From Hymenobacter ginkgonis (GTDB lineage Bacteria; Bacteroidota; Bacteroidia; Cytophagales; Hymenobacteraceae), in the NCBI RefSeq assembly GCF_009755225.1, contig NZ_WQKZ01000004.1:558001-622000 (forward strand): a stretch of DNA of 64,000 bases, in the 5' to 3' direction. Shown here piece by piece: positions 26,384-34,214 of the stretch. The position numbers were made by a program, and so were the translations under genes. A model generated the notes under the pieces. The model was not told the origin of the DNA, ran no database searches, and saw only the letters and a list, made by a program, of their open reading frames with translations. Positions within the stretch are counted from its first letter, which is position 1. Every line of letters begins with the position of its first letter.

Positions 26384-26809
26384 ATGAATGCTAGCATGCC
26401 TGCCGTTCTATTTACTAACCCGGCCGGGCAACTTTCAGCAGACCCCGCCGGCTTTTTGCGCGCTACCTGGGGTAGCCAGCCACGTAGCAGCCAGGATGTC
26501 AAGGCGTTGTTTGAACAGATATTGCTACAGCTGCAACGCCAGCAGTGGAGCCGCATCTTGGTTAGCCAAATAGGCATGCAGCCCTTCACCCCCGCCGACC
26601 AGCAGTGGATAGCCCACGACTGGCTGCCGCGCGCCGTGCAGGGTGGCTACCGGCACGGCGCCGTGGTGGTATCGGCCGATGTGTTGGTGCGCTTGGCTAC
26701 GGCCTACATCACGACGCACGTGCAGGGCCTACCCCTCACTTACCGCTCATTTGACAACCCGGCCGATGCCGTGCGCTGGCTCGAGCGGCAGCCCAAATCG
26801 GCGGGGTAG
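26384..26809 (+). CDS. hypothetical protein (possible STAS/SpoIIAA-like fold)
   Basis: A 141-residue soluble protein. It alternates predicted strands and helices (VKALFEQILLQLQRQQWSR, VSQIGMQPFTPADQQWIAHDWLP, then VVVSADVLVRLATAYITTHV and a final FDNPADAVRWLERQ), a layout like that of STAS/SEC14-type proteins of Bacteroidota whose last helix carries a DxxxAxxWL motif. The match is by pattern only. The stop codon TAG comes from a GGGGTAG copy of the iterated motif. It converges with the carboxymuconolactone decarboxylase-like gene with 5 bases between the stops. Confidence 0.6.
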   Translation: MNASMPAVLFTNPAGQLSADPAGFLRATWGSQPRSSQDVKALFEQILLQLQRQQWSRILVSQIGMQPFTPADQQWIAHDWLPRAVQGGYRHGAVVVSADVLVRLATAYITTHVQGLPLTYRSFDNPADAVRWLERQPKSAG

Positions 26810-26814
26810 CCAGC

Positions 26815-27414
26815 CTACTTGGCGGCCGGCGCGGGCACGGCAAACGTGTTGAGCAGCCCGCTGATAGTCATGTACTGGCCCGCCAGGCAAATCATATCGA
26901 CCACGCCTTTTTCGCCAAACGTGACGACGGCCTGCTCGTAGAGTTCCGCGTCAATTTGGTGGGTAGTGGTGAGGCGGTGAGTGAAGTCGTAGGCCTCGCT
27001 TTCTTCCCGGGCTAAGCTGGCCGGTTTTTGCCCGGCCACCAGCGCCTGAATGGTAGCTTCGTCGAAGCCCGCCTGGCGGCCCACGGCCGCGTGTGCATAT
27101 AGCTCATAGTCGGCCTGCCACACGGCGCCCACGGTCAAAATCACGACTTGGCGCACCTTCTCGCTCAGCGAAGTATGCTTGCCCTCGGCGGCGGTTACCT
27201 CCATCAGGGCCTTGCTGATGAGCGGGCTGCGCAGCATGGCATTGAACGGGCCAATGAGGCGGTCATCAAAGGTATCGGCCTGGAAACCGGACTTCTTGGC
27301 CCAGGGCACCATCGTGTCTTGCAGCTGCGAGTAAAGCTTTTTCTGGTCCGAAGTGAGGTCGTCGGGCGCGAGTAATTGCAGCCGTCCCCCGAGGTTATCT
27401 TCAAAAGTTGCCAT
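26815..27414 (-). CDS. carboxymuconolactone decarboxylase family protein
   Basis: A 199-residue AhpD-like helical protein. The diagnostic region is PLISKALMEVTAAEGKHTSLSEKVRQVVILTVGAVWQADYELYAHAAVGRQAGF. In AhpD proper a CxxC pair sits in the WQxxYEL/H region; here it is WQADYELYAHAA without cysteines, so a peroxidase function is unlikely and a decarboxylase-like or unknown role is more probable. Alone on the minus strand; start MATFEDNLGGRL at 27414. Confidence 0.85.
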   Translation of the reverse strand: MATFEDNLGGRLQLLAPDDLTSDQKKLYSQLQDTMVPWAKKSGFQADTFDDRLIGPFNAMLRSPLISKALMEVTAAEGKHTSLSEKVRQVVILTVGAVWQADYELYAHAAVGRQAGFDEATIQALVAGQKPASLAREESEAYDFTHRLTTTHQIDAELYEQAVVTFGEKGVVDMICLAGQYMTISGLLNTFAVPAPAAK

Positions 27415-27487
27415 GAAAGTATCGTGCTAAGTAGCGCCACCAGCGAGCGCCGCTAGCCATACGTACAAGCCGCCCACCACGGTTACC

Positions 27488-28246
27488 CTACCCCCCACTG
27501 GCAAGTACACCGGTGGGCCCGGCGCCGATTGGTGCGCCCAGCCCTCGGGGCAGCGGCAGGCTGGTGCGGTAGGCGGGCAGCTTGGCCTCGGCTTCGCGGA
27601 GGTGTTCGCTGCGCACGTCGAGGATGGTCTGAAACGCCTGGTACGCTTGCTCGGCTTTGGGAGGAGCACCCGCGTTGCTAGCGACAATGATGTGCGCCAC
27701 CTGCGCACCAAGCTGGTTGAAAAGCCGATACTTTCTATCCCTGAAGCCATAATCCAGGGATTGCCCGTCGCGAATGCCTTGGCGCAACACCTGAAAAGAC
27801 TGCCGGAACAGCCCCAGCGTGAGCAGTTGGCTGGCCTTGAGCGTGCGGTCGGTAGCTAGTTTGAGCAGCACGGCTTCTACCCGCCCCTCGGCGCTGCTGG
27901 CCCGGGCCAGTAGCTCCCAGGCAATTGCGGGCGGTGCCTGCGGTAGGGTCGGCGGCACCGGAAGCTGCGTATCCGTCTTTGGTACGCAAACTTTCCAGAG
28001 GCGCCAGATTTCCTTAAACTCGCCGAATAGCTGCTGAAACTGCATGGCCAGGGCGAGGTCTATTTCCCTGGCTTTTTTCTGGAGCTCCCACTTGCCCAGC
28101 AATAAGTAGCCGCCCGCCCACGTGCTAAACAGCAACAGGAGGGAAGAAACCAGCTTCACGGCTTCCTCTCCAACAGTTTTTCCCAAAACAAAAGCGTCTC
28201 CTGGCATTGACTGGTTGATGAAAGATGGAAGAAAAACCTTAGGCAT
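27488..28246 (-). CDS. hypothetical membrane-anchored protein
   Basis: A 252-residue protein of unknown family. A single hydrophobic segment near residues 31-50 (LVSSLLLLFSTWAGGYLLLG) is followed by a long, mostly helical region with an AREIDLALAMQFQQLFGEFKEIWRLWK start that could form a coiled coil; the C-terminus is Gly/Pro-rich. A Met at residue 14 is an alternative start. No catalytic motif is visible. Its composition and GC match the neighbours. A single-gene unit upstream of the carboxymuconolactone decarboxylase-like gene. Confidence 0.65.
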   Translation of the reverse strand: MPKVFLPSFINQSMPGDAFVLGKTVGEEAVKLVSSLLLLFSTWAGGYLLLGKWELQKKAREIDLALAMQFQQLFGEFKEIWRLWKVCVPKTDTQLPVPPTLPQAPPAIAWELLARASSAEGRVEAVLLKLATDRTLKASQLLTLGLFRQSFQVLRQGIRDGQSLDYGFRDRKYRLFNQLGAQVAHIIVASNAGAPPKAEQAYQAFQTILDVRSEHLREAEAKLPAYRTSLPLPRGLGAPIGAGPTGVLASGG

Positions 28247-28460
28247 TTCGTTGCTCCCCCTGGCCGAGCCGTTCTCTCAGGAGCACCTAACTATCCGTCT
28301 ACTAAGGTACTAGGCAGACAAAGTAGCGCCACCGCGCTAGGCGCAGCCACTGCTACTTTGCCTCGTGTAGCACTCCCTAACCCGACCGCTACCAAGCTGG
28401 CTGCTGTGCAGAGAATGAGGTCGCGCGAATGGCCCTACCCCCTACCCCTGCCCGCAGCGC

Positions 28461-29069
28461 TCAGGGCTGCCCCGGCCGCAGGCGCACCCGTAGGTACTGT
28501 TGCAGCCAAATGGGGTAGAGGTTGTAGCCCGCATTCAGGAGCAGGAGCAGCGCCGCCCACCCGATGTGCGCGCGAGCCACCGCGTAGCCGTTCACCAACA
28601 GAAAAAACACCAGCCCGGCCCAGTGAAACCGCTCCTGCTGGTAGCTTGTGCGCACCAGGCTGGCCAGCGCGGCCCGGCTGGGTAGGTAGCGGTAGCTAGG
28701 GTAGCGCCACCGGAGCAGGCCATTGACCAGCGCCCCGTGCTGAGCCAAGCGGCCCACTACCGGCACCCCCAGCCGGCGGTACGCGGCGGGCCCGGCGCTC
28801 AGCTGCCCGTACCGATACCACGCCGTGGGCAAGCAACACGCCAGCAAGCTCACGGCCCCGAATCCGTAGAGCCACGGCCGCGCTACCGCCTGGTAGCAAT
28901 AGATGCAGAGCGGCACAAAGCTCAGCGCCGACCACAGCACATTCGGCACAGCATTGTACCACGCCACCAGGGTGGGGGAAGGCAGGCGGCGCTTGGGTAC
29001 GGGGGGCATCATGGTAGCGGCGCTGGCTGGTAACCTCAAGCCCAGCGGGTTGCTATGCAAGCTACTCAT
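28461..29069 (-). CDS. membrane protein, possibly CrtO-like acyltransferase
   Basis: A 202-residue membrane protein with about four transmembrane helices. The end, LLLLNAGYNLYPIWLQQYLRVRL, resembles the N-x-x-P...Q-R-Y...R signature of glycosyl-4,4'-diaponeurosporenoate acyltransferases, which finish carotenoid glycosides in membranes. The rest (RLPSPTLVAWYNAVPNVLW, then a YRRLGVPVVGRLAQHG loop) is compatible but not diagnostic. Hymenobacter colonies are usually pigmented, but no other carotenoid gene is adjacent. The function remains a guess from one motif. Confidence 0.65.
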   Translation of the reverse strand: MSSLHSNPLGLRLPASAATMMPPVPKRRLPSPTLVAWYNAVPNVLWSALSFVPLCIYCYQAVARPWLYGFGAVSLLACCLPTAWYRYGQLSAGPAAYRRLGVPVVGRLAQHGALVNGLLRWRYPSYRYLPSRAALASLVRTSYQQERFHWAGLVFFLLVNGYAVARAHIGWAALLLLLNAGYNLYPIWLQQYLRVRLRPGQP

Positions 29070-29070
29070 T

Positions 29071-29131
29071 CCCTACCCCCTCTCGAAAACACAGCAGCCG
29101 CTACCCGTTGCGGCAGCTACTGAGTGTAGGG
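29071..29131. repeat. REP-like palindromic element 1 (degenerate)
   Basis: Begins CCCTACCCCC (29071-29080), continues AAAACACAGCAGCCGCTACC and the GCGGCAGC arm (29111-29117), and ends near GTGTAGGG. The core matches the REP family at 30.6, 32.5 and 33.1 kb but the palindrome is imperfect. Confidence 0.6.
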
Positions 29132-29158
29132 CCTGATAGGCGCAGCTGCGCGGCGGGC

Positions 29159-30445
29159 TTACGGGGCAGGTGGGGCTTCTTGCTCGGCTTTCCACTGCAT
29201 GGCCGAGTGCACGCGGGTGTGGCCGCTGGGGTGGTCGAAGAAAATAATTTCCTCCCACGGTCCCGGGTTTATTTTGCGGTATTCAGACAGCTTCATGGCT
29301 ATCCGGGCGAAGGCATCGGGCTGGCGGGCCGCATTCAGGCCAAACATATCGGCTTCCTGCTCTTGGGTGCGAATGATGGTATTGAGCACCGGCGTGGCCA
29401 GAAAGCTGGCTACCGTTAGCAAGGCTATCAGCAACGGCAGGCCGGCTACGTCGCCCAGGCTCTCGATGCCCCAGCGTGCTCCCTGGCGCGCCACCAGGTA
29501 GTGGAATACGCCATCTATTGCCCAAAAACCCAGGCCGATAAGCACTCCAAAAAAGACGAGCATCTTGGGAATGTGATTCAATACGTAGTGGCCCAGCTCG
29601 TGGCCTAGCACGGCCTGCACCTCAGCCGGTGTGCAGCGGTTGAGCAGGTTATCGTTCAGAGACACGCGAATGGTGCTACCCAGGCCGCTTACGTTGGCGC
29701 TGATGCGCTTGCTTTGCCGGGAGGCATCGAAGAGGTACACGTTGTCGGCCGGCACGCCGTTGGCCCGCGCCATGCGCAGAATACCTTCGCGCACCGGGCC
29801 AGCCGGCAACGACGTGTAGTTGTTGAATAACGGGCTGATAAATACCGGCGATATAGCTACGGTAACTACTATGCCCACCACCACTATGCCCGTGGCCCAC
29901 GCCCACCCGCGCCGCCCCGTGCGCCGCAAGGCGGCATACACGGCCAGCAGCAGCAAGCTGCCAAATACCACTAGCAGGCCCAGGTTTTTCAGCGCATCGC
30001 CGAGCCACTCCCCAAACGTTTGGTTCGACAGCCCATATTGGTGCTCGCGCACGTAGTCTTCATACACACTCAGCGGAAAGCTGAGCACCCAGGCCAAGAG
30101 CAGATACAGCCCGATATACCCCAGCCGCCGCAGGGTTGGCCGCGGCAGCCGCCCGGCCAGCGCCTGCACTTTTCGCCCCAACCCAAATTGCAAAAACACC
30201 GCGGCCACGCCCAGGGCGTACAGCACATTCCACAACTGAAGCCAATAGCCGCCCTCAAAGTAGGCATCCGACTTGGCTTTTTGAGCCGGCGTAAGGGTAT
30301 TGAGGTAGCGCTGGGTGGCGGCTTCCACATCGAAGGCGGGGCCGGCGTGCGCGGCTACTGTGTCGGCCAGCGGCGCAGCCTGCGCCCTCGGGGCCGCCAA
30401 GCTTAGCACTACTATCAATAATAAGAGTTTGTACAGAACTGCCAT
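29159..30445 (-). CDS. M48 (Ste24-like) metalloprotease, membrane
   Basis: A 428-residue integral membrane zinc protease. The start at 30445 (MAVLYKLLLLIVVLSLAAP) gives a signal-like first helix; a 20-residue upstream extension is rejected. The catalytic HELGHYVLNH motif lies near residue 281, with the third zinc ligand in RTQEQEADMFGL (about 355). Preceding helices and the SRQSKRISANVSGLGSTIRVSLND segment match CAAX prenyl protease 1/Ste24-like bacterial members. It probably performs membrane or envelope protein quality control; the substrate is unknown. Single-gene unit. Confidence 0.92.
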   Translation of the reverse strand: MAVLYKLLLLIVVLSLAAPRAQAAPLADTVAAHAGPAFDVEAATQRYLNTLTPAQKAKSDAYFEGGYWLQLWNVLYALGVAAVFLQFGLGRKVQALAGRLPRPTLRRLGYIGLYLLLAWVLSFPLSVYEDYVREHQYGLSNQTFGEWLGDALKNLGLLVVFGSLLLLAVYAALRRTGRRGWAWATGIVVVGIVVTVAISPVFISPLFNNYTSLPAGPVREGILRMARANGVPADNVYLFDASRQSKRISANVSGLGSTIRVSLNDNLLNRCTPAEVQAVLGHELGHYVLNHIPKMLVFFGVLIGLGFWAIDGVFHYLVARQGARWGIESLGDVAGLPLLIALLTVASFLATPVLNTIIRTQEQEADMFGLNAARQPDAFARIAMKLSEYRKINPGPWEEIIFFDHPSGHTRVHSAMQWKAEQEAPPAP

Positions 30446-30562
30446 CGCGTTAGAGTACCTGTGGAGAAAGCCGCACATTTGGCACCTTGCCAAACGCGTT
30501 TGCAAGGTATTCAGATTGCGCTACCTGCCAAGCTGGGGGTAGGGCAAGCCCACCTCACGCTG

Positions 30563-30632
30563 CTACCCCCCCTAACAACACACCAGCCGCTACCGGAGGC
30601 GGCAGCGGCTGGTGTGTTGTTAGGGGGGGTAG
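30563..30632. repeat. REP-like palindromic element 2 (29-bp perfect arms)
   Basis: Arm 30563-30591 begins CTACCCCCCCTAACAACA and ends AGCCGCT; arm 30604-30632 is its exact reverse complement; the 12-base loop is ACCGGAGGCGGC. Both ends are the iterated CTACCCC/GGGGTAG motif. It lies in the 310-base gap between the divergent-tail region of the M48 gene and the SDR gene, which holds no other gene. It could also act as a terminator or boundary hairpin. Confidence 0.85.
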
Positions 30633-30754
30633 GCGCTTCAGCTATAGCTTGTTGCTACAGTTCTGCTTTGCAATCGCCGTTTCAGCGGTGAGTAACGGTA
30701 GCCGTTCGAGTGCTCCTTCCTTTCACTCGCTCGGTGAAACCAGATTTCTTCTTT

Positions 30755-31492
30755 CTACCAAGGGCTGATGCCCGTTTCCGGCGCATTATCGTCGCTAAAA
30801 AACTGACTGGTAGGACCATCCGGGCCCAGCGTAGCGGCTTTTACCAGGCGGGCGGCGGCATCGGCTACGCTGCCGGGGCCGCTGTGGTGGTTAAAATCGG
30901 TGGCGGTGTAGCCGGGGTCTACGGCATTCACTTTGAAGGGCGTATCGCGCAGCTCGTAGGCCAGCATAATCGTGTAGGCATTCAGGGCCGCTTTGGAGGG
31001 CTGGTAGGCGGCCCCTTTCACGGGGTAGTACTTCCAGGAGGGGTCGGTGTGCAGCGTCAGCGAGCCCAACCCCGAAGTGACGTTGACAATGCGGGGCTCG
31101 GGCGACTGCCGTAGCAGGTCGAGGAAGGCCTGCGTCACCTCAATTACCCCAAACACGTTGGTGTCAAACACCTCCTTGATGGTGCTGAGGCTGGTGCTGG
31201 AGGCTGGCTGCTCCATGCCGCCCAAAATGCCGGCGTTGTTGATGAGCACGTCAAGCGCCTTCGTTTTCTGGCCCAGGGTTTCGCGGGCGGCGGCGATGGA
31301 AGCGCTATCCGTTACGTCGATGTGGAGGGACTCTACCTGGGAAAAGCCTTCTGCTTTAAGCTGGGCTACGGCTTGCTGGCCGTTGTGTGCGTCGCGGCTG
31401 CCCAAGTATACATAATACCCGTGCTGAAGAAGCTGGCGGGCTGCCTCGAAGCCAATGCTTCTGTTGGCGCCGGTAATGAGGACTGTTTTCAT
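30755..31492 (-). CDS. short-chain dehydrogenase/reductase (SDR)
   Basis: A 245-residue classical SDR: TGANRSIG cofactor motif at residues 7-14, NNAG at 85-88, catalytic Ser140 (NVTS), Tyr163 and Lys167 (YQPSK). NADP(H) preference is plausible from the SRDAH segment after the second strand. The AraC regulator gene lies directly upstream on the same strand with a 77-base gap, in which a TAATTTTG -7 element (31530-31523, minus strand) is visible. This layout suggests that the regulator controls an aldehyde or ketone reductase; the substrate is unknown. Confidence 0.92.
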   Translation of the reverse strand: MKTVLITGANRSIGFEAARQLLQHGYYVYLGSRDAHNGQQAVAQLKAEGFSQVESLHIDVTDSASIAAARETLGQKTKALDVLINNAGILGGMEQPASSTSLSTIKEVFDTNVFGVIEVTQAFLDLLRQSPEPRIVNVTSGLGSLTLHTDPSWKYYPVKGAAYQPSKAALNAYTIMLAYELRDTPFKVNAVDPGYTATDFNHHSGPGSVADAAARLVKAATLGPDGPTSQFFSDDNAPETGISPW

Positions 31493-31569
31493 GATTGCTG
31501 TTGGTCTAATTGATTAACAGCACAAAATTACCGGGCCCTCACAGCGCCGCTGGCACCCATTTTACGGTA

Positions 31570-32460
31570 TTACTGGTACATTTTGCGGATGGTGGCCCGG
31601 TACTCGGCCGGGGTCAGGCCGGTTTCGCGCTTGAAGAAGCGATTGAAGTAAGAAGCATCCGAAAACCCCAGGTCAAAGGCCAGTTCCTTAAGCGACTGCG
31701 GGGTGTAGAATAGCAGGCGCTTGGCTTCGAGCACCAGCCGCTCGTGCAGGTGCTTGATAGCCGACTTGCCGCTTTGGGCTTTCACTACCTCGCTCAAGTG
31801 CCCCGCCGAAATGTGGAGCAGCGCCGCGTAGGCGCTCACCTCGTGCAGCTCGCGAAAATGCTCCTCCACCCTCGCCTGGTAGGTGCGTAGCAGCCGCTGG
31901 TCGGCCGACGGCTCGCCACCCGGAAACTGCTCGGTATACAGCCGGCTCAGGTAGGTGAGTAATACCAGCAGGTAGGCGCTCAGCATCTGGTGCTGCCACT
32001 CGCCGGGGCGGCGGTGCTCGGCGTCGAGCTTAGCAAGCAGGTCGTCTACCACGGCCTCGTCGGCGGCCGTCAAAAGCAGCTCGTGCCCGTGGTGCGGGTT
32101 TTGGATGAGCGGCAGGTTGCGCAACGCCGCGTGCTGCTGCAAGGCTAAAAACTCGCTCGTAAACGTGAGGCGGGTGCCCCAGAAGGGGGTAGGCTCCTCC
32201 TTCACCAGCAGCTGGGTCGGGGTCGAAAAGTACAGCGTGTGGTCTTTGCGCACGTAGGGCACCGCATCTACCCAGTGCCGGCCGCGGCCGTGCTTCACAA
32301 ACACCAGCATGTAGTAGGCCTTGCGGTGCGGCAGCAGCACATCGGCCTCGTAGGGCAGCGCGCCCTCCGAGCGCACGAGGGAGAAGGCGTTGCTCCCAGT
32401 TATTTCATCCCGCTCAAACGGATATATCGGCACCGGCTGCCGGCTAGTGAGCATCTGCAT
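31570..32460 (-). CDS. AraC-family transcriptional regulator
   Basis: A 296-residue regulator with an N-terminal cupin-like sensor domain (about 1-170; LVFVKHGRGRHWVDAVPY) and a C-terminal double helix-turn-helix (about 195-290): SAYAALLHISAGHLSEVVKA is the first HTH, and ELAFDLGFSDASYFNRFFKR plus TGLTPAEYR the second, with intact family signatures. Its start lies exactly four bases after a TAAGTTTG -7 element (32472-32465), suggesting a leaderless mRNA. The adjacent downstream SDR gene is the likely target; the effector is unknown. Confidence 0.92.
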   Translation of the reverse strand: MQMLTSRQPVPIYPFERDEITGSNAFSLVRSEGALPYEADVLLPHRKAYYMLVFVKHGRGRHWVDAVPYVRKDHTLYFSTPTQLLVKEEPTPFWGTRLTFTSEFLALQQHAALRNLPLIQNPHHGHELLLTAADEAVVDDLLAKLDAEHRRPGEWQHQMLSAYLLVLLTYLSRLYTEQFPGGEPSADQRLLRTYQARVEEHFRELHEVSAYAALLHISAGHLSEVVKAQSGKSAIKHLHERLVLEAKRLLFYTPQSLKELAFDLGFSDASYFNRFFKRETGLTPAEYRATIRKMYQ

Positions 32461-32497
32461 AGACCAAACTTACGGCTGGCGAGCAGCGCAGCCTTTC

Positions 32498-32547
32498 CCT
32501 ACCCCCCTAAACACGGCAGCCGCTACCGGGGGCGGCAGTGGCCTGGT
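32498..32547. repeat. REP-like palindromic element 3
   Basis: CCCTACCCCCCTAAACACG (32498-32516), then CAGCCGCTACCGGGGGCGGC (32517-32536) and a diverged GTGGCCTGGTG arm. Same family as elements 2 and 4; only part of the stem is perfect. Confidence 0.7.
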
Positions 32548-32560
32548 GAAGTCAAGGATA

Positions 32561-32974
32561 CTACTCTGTCTTTAAGTGGATTCGAAAAGTCCCTCCTACA
32601 GAGTCGCCAACAAGCCAAACGTAATAAGTCCCGTCTTTCAACTTGCTCAATTGCAAGACAATTTCTTTTTTTTCATTCGCATCACTGCTTCCGGTTCGCT
32701 GAAGTGGCTGATAAGGCCCGGTACGGTTCAAGAACTTACTGTAGTTCTCCTCATCCCAGATAGAAACCGAGTTTCGAAATAAGGGAGGCAATATCAAGTC
32801 CAGTTGTTCGCCCTTCTTTCGGCCTATTTCTATCGGAAGGCACGCTTTCCCGTCGTCCAACTCTCTTAAGTACTCGCGCTCTACCCGAACGAGCCGGACT
32901 GACCGGTCTTGCGCCCTACTCTCGCCGCGTGAAAGGATTAGCAGAAAAACGATTCCCAGCAGCAGAAACTTCAT
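32561..32974 (-). CDS. hypothetical secreted protein
   Basis: A 137-residue protein with signal peptide MKFLLLGIVFLLILSRGESRAQ. The mature part, with charged EREYLRELDDGKACLPIEIGRKKG and a Ser/Leu C-terminus (VWLVGDSVGGTFRIHL), resembles no family I know; a GTYYVWL segment hints at a beta-sandwich such as T9SS-associated domains, but no sorting signal is present. The start at 32974 follows the signal peptide. GC is about 45 percent, lower than neighbours, and it lies between two REP-like elements, so it may be part of a transferred segment. Confidence 0.65.
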   Translation of the reverse strand: MKFLLLGIVFLLILSRGESRAQDRSVRLVRVEREYLRELDDGKACLPIEIGRKKGEQLDLILPPLFRNSVSIWDEENYSKFLNRTGPYQPLQRTGSSDANEKKEIVLQLSKLKDGTYYVWLVGDSVGGTFRIHLKTE

Positions 32975-33055
32975 AAGATATACTATTAGGGAAAGCGCAA
33001 ATGTGCATCCTTTATCTCTCCCCCGCCGCCACAGAAGAAGCGTAAGGTCCAAAAC

Positions 33056-33152
33056 CAAATCAGCCGCCCCTGGGGCCGTAGCGGCTAAAGAAGCTTAAGT
33101 TTCAAAAACACGTCAGCCGCTACCGGGGGCGGCAGCGGCTGGGGAAGCTAGG
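33056..33152. repeat. REP-like elements 4 and 5, inverted pair
   Basis: Element 4: CAGCCGCTACCGGGGGCGGC with its arm GCAGCGGCTG, 33114-33141. Element 5 at 33057-33088 carries the same AGCCGC...GCGGCT arms in the opposite orientation with a diverged loop. A back-to-back pair of this kind resembles BIME units of enterobacterial REPs. Confidence 0.65.
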
Positions 33153-34122
33153 GTACTATTAAGAAGCTATATTGAGTACGTAACCAATCTAGCATTTTCA
33201 TTTCGTAAATACCATTTGTTCCTAGATGCAAAACGGACCTTAATTGTTTTCCTGGCTCCGTAAAATTGATAGCAGTTACTCTTCTAGGATTATCGTATAA
33301 ATCCTCATCTTTAGTGCCATCAACTATTCCCATTTGATAATTCTTACCACCTATACTAAATGGTATTGCATAGAATACTGCGGGTATATCACGCCAAGCA
33401 TTAAGGTCATGCTGTATTAAACCAGCGTCTTGCAAAGTCGTCAGATGCAAATAAGATAATCCTAATGGAGCTAAAGAATTACTACCTGCGCTTCCAAATG
33501 GGTCTGTAATTACAAACGCTAATTTAGTGCTTGATTCCGACAAACTGACATCGCAAAACTTCTGAAATAGTTGAGCAACGTTTTGACTCAATGTAGATAG
33601 TATATGTATTGTCTGCGGGCTGTAGCTTCCTGGTTTTCTAATTTCACCAGCAAGAATTTTAGCTAAAAAAAGCTGAACATCTGCATTCGACTTTTGCTCC
33701 GCTATACGCGAAAACATTGACAGCCAATCCTCATCTATCTCGGATTCCGAATCTTGTGCTGGTGGGTCATTTTTAAGTTCTTCAACGGCTTTAGCAATTA
33801 TTTTTTCACGATTAATCTGCTCTTTAAAAAGCTTTTGTCCAAAATGATTAACAGTCCGCTCAACTAATTGCTCATCAGCTTCAAATTTTTGAGCTGCCGC
33901 TTCTGCTGCCTTTTTAGTTACAAAGGATAATGCTTGAGCCTCTGTCCTTATTTGCTGAGACTTAGATTCGAGATAGGCAACTGGAACATCTACTGCGCCA
34001 GCTACCAAGTCACTTATAGCTTTTCACAAACGTTTCTTAACCGCGGGCGGTAAGTGTATACTATTCACATAACCAGCTAAATCACCAATACCTTCTGGTG
34101 TTAGGGCATTGCTTAAGTCCAT
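33148..34122 (-). pseudogene. DUF2806-family gene interrupted by an in-frame TGA
   Basis: On the minus strand the frame runs from ATG at 34122 (MDLSNALTPEGIGDLAGYVN) to the stop at 33148, but codon 33 (34026-34024) is TGA. Without it the product would be about 323 residues. The distal part carries the DUF2806 hallmarks DEDWLSMFSRIAEQKS and LAKILAGEIRKPGSYS, and a C-terminal region rich in beta strands. GC is about 37 percent against about 60 around it, so it was probably acquired. It could be a decayed gene, a sequencing error, or read from a TTG at 34008 as a shorter protein of 286 residues. DUF2806 function is unknown. Confidence 0.8.
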
Positions 34123-34140
34123 ATACTTAGGTTTAGGATT

Positions 34141-34182
34141 AAAAAAACAGCCTTCCAATTTTTAAGTTGAAAGGCTGTTTTG
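34141..34182 (-). terminator. terminator of nrdA
   Basis: Hairpin AAAACAGCCTT / AAGGCTGTTTT (34144-34181), with T run on the minus strand, downstream of the nrdA stop. Confidence 0.85.
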
Positions 34183-34214
34183 ATTATTCATAACTTTAAG
34201 AAGCTATGGGTCTC

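Noticed and set aside
30461..30768. Open frames across the 30.6 kb hairpin
   Set aside because: Two overlapping frames (76 and 93 codons) arise because the palindrome is open in several frames; they start in the leader of the M48 gene and have no known motif.
34024..34026. TGA in the DUF2806 gene read as selenocysteine
   Set aside because: No selenocysteine insertion element can be recognised after the codon, no selenium gene is in the window, and the family has no known selenocysteine.
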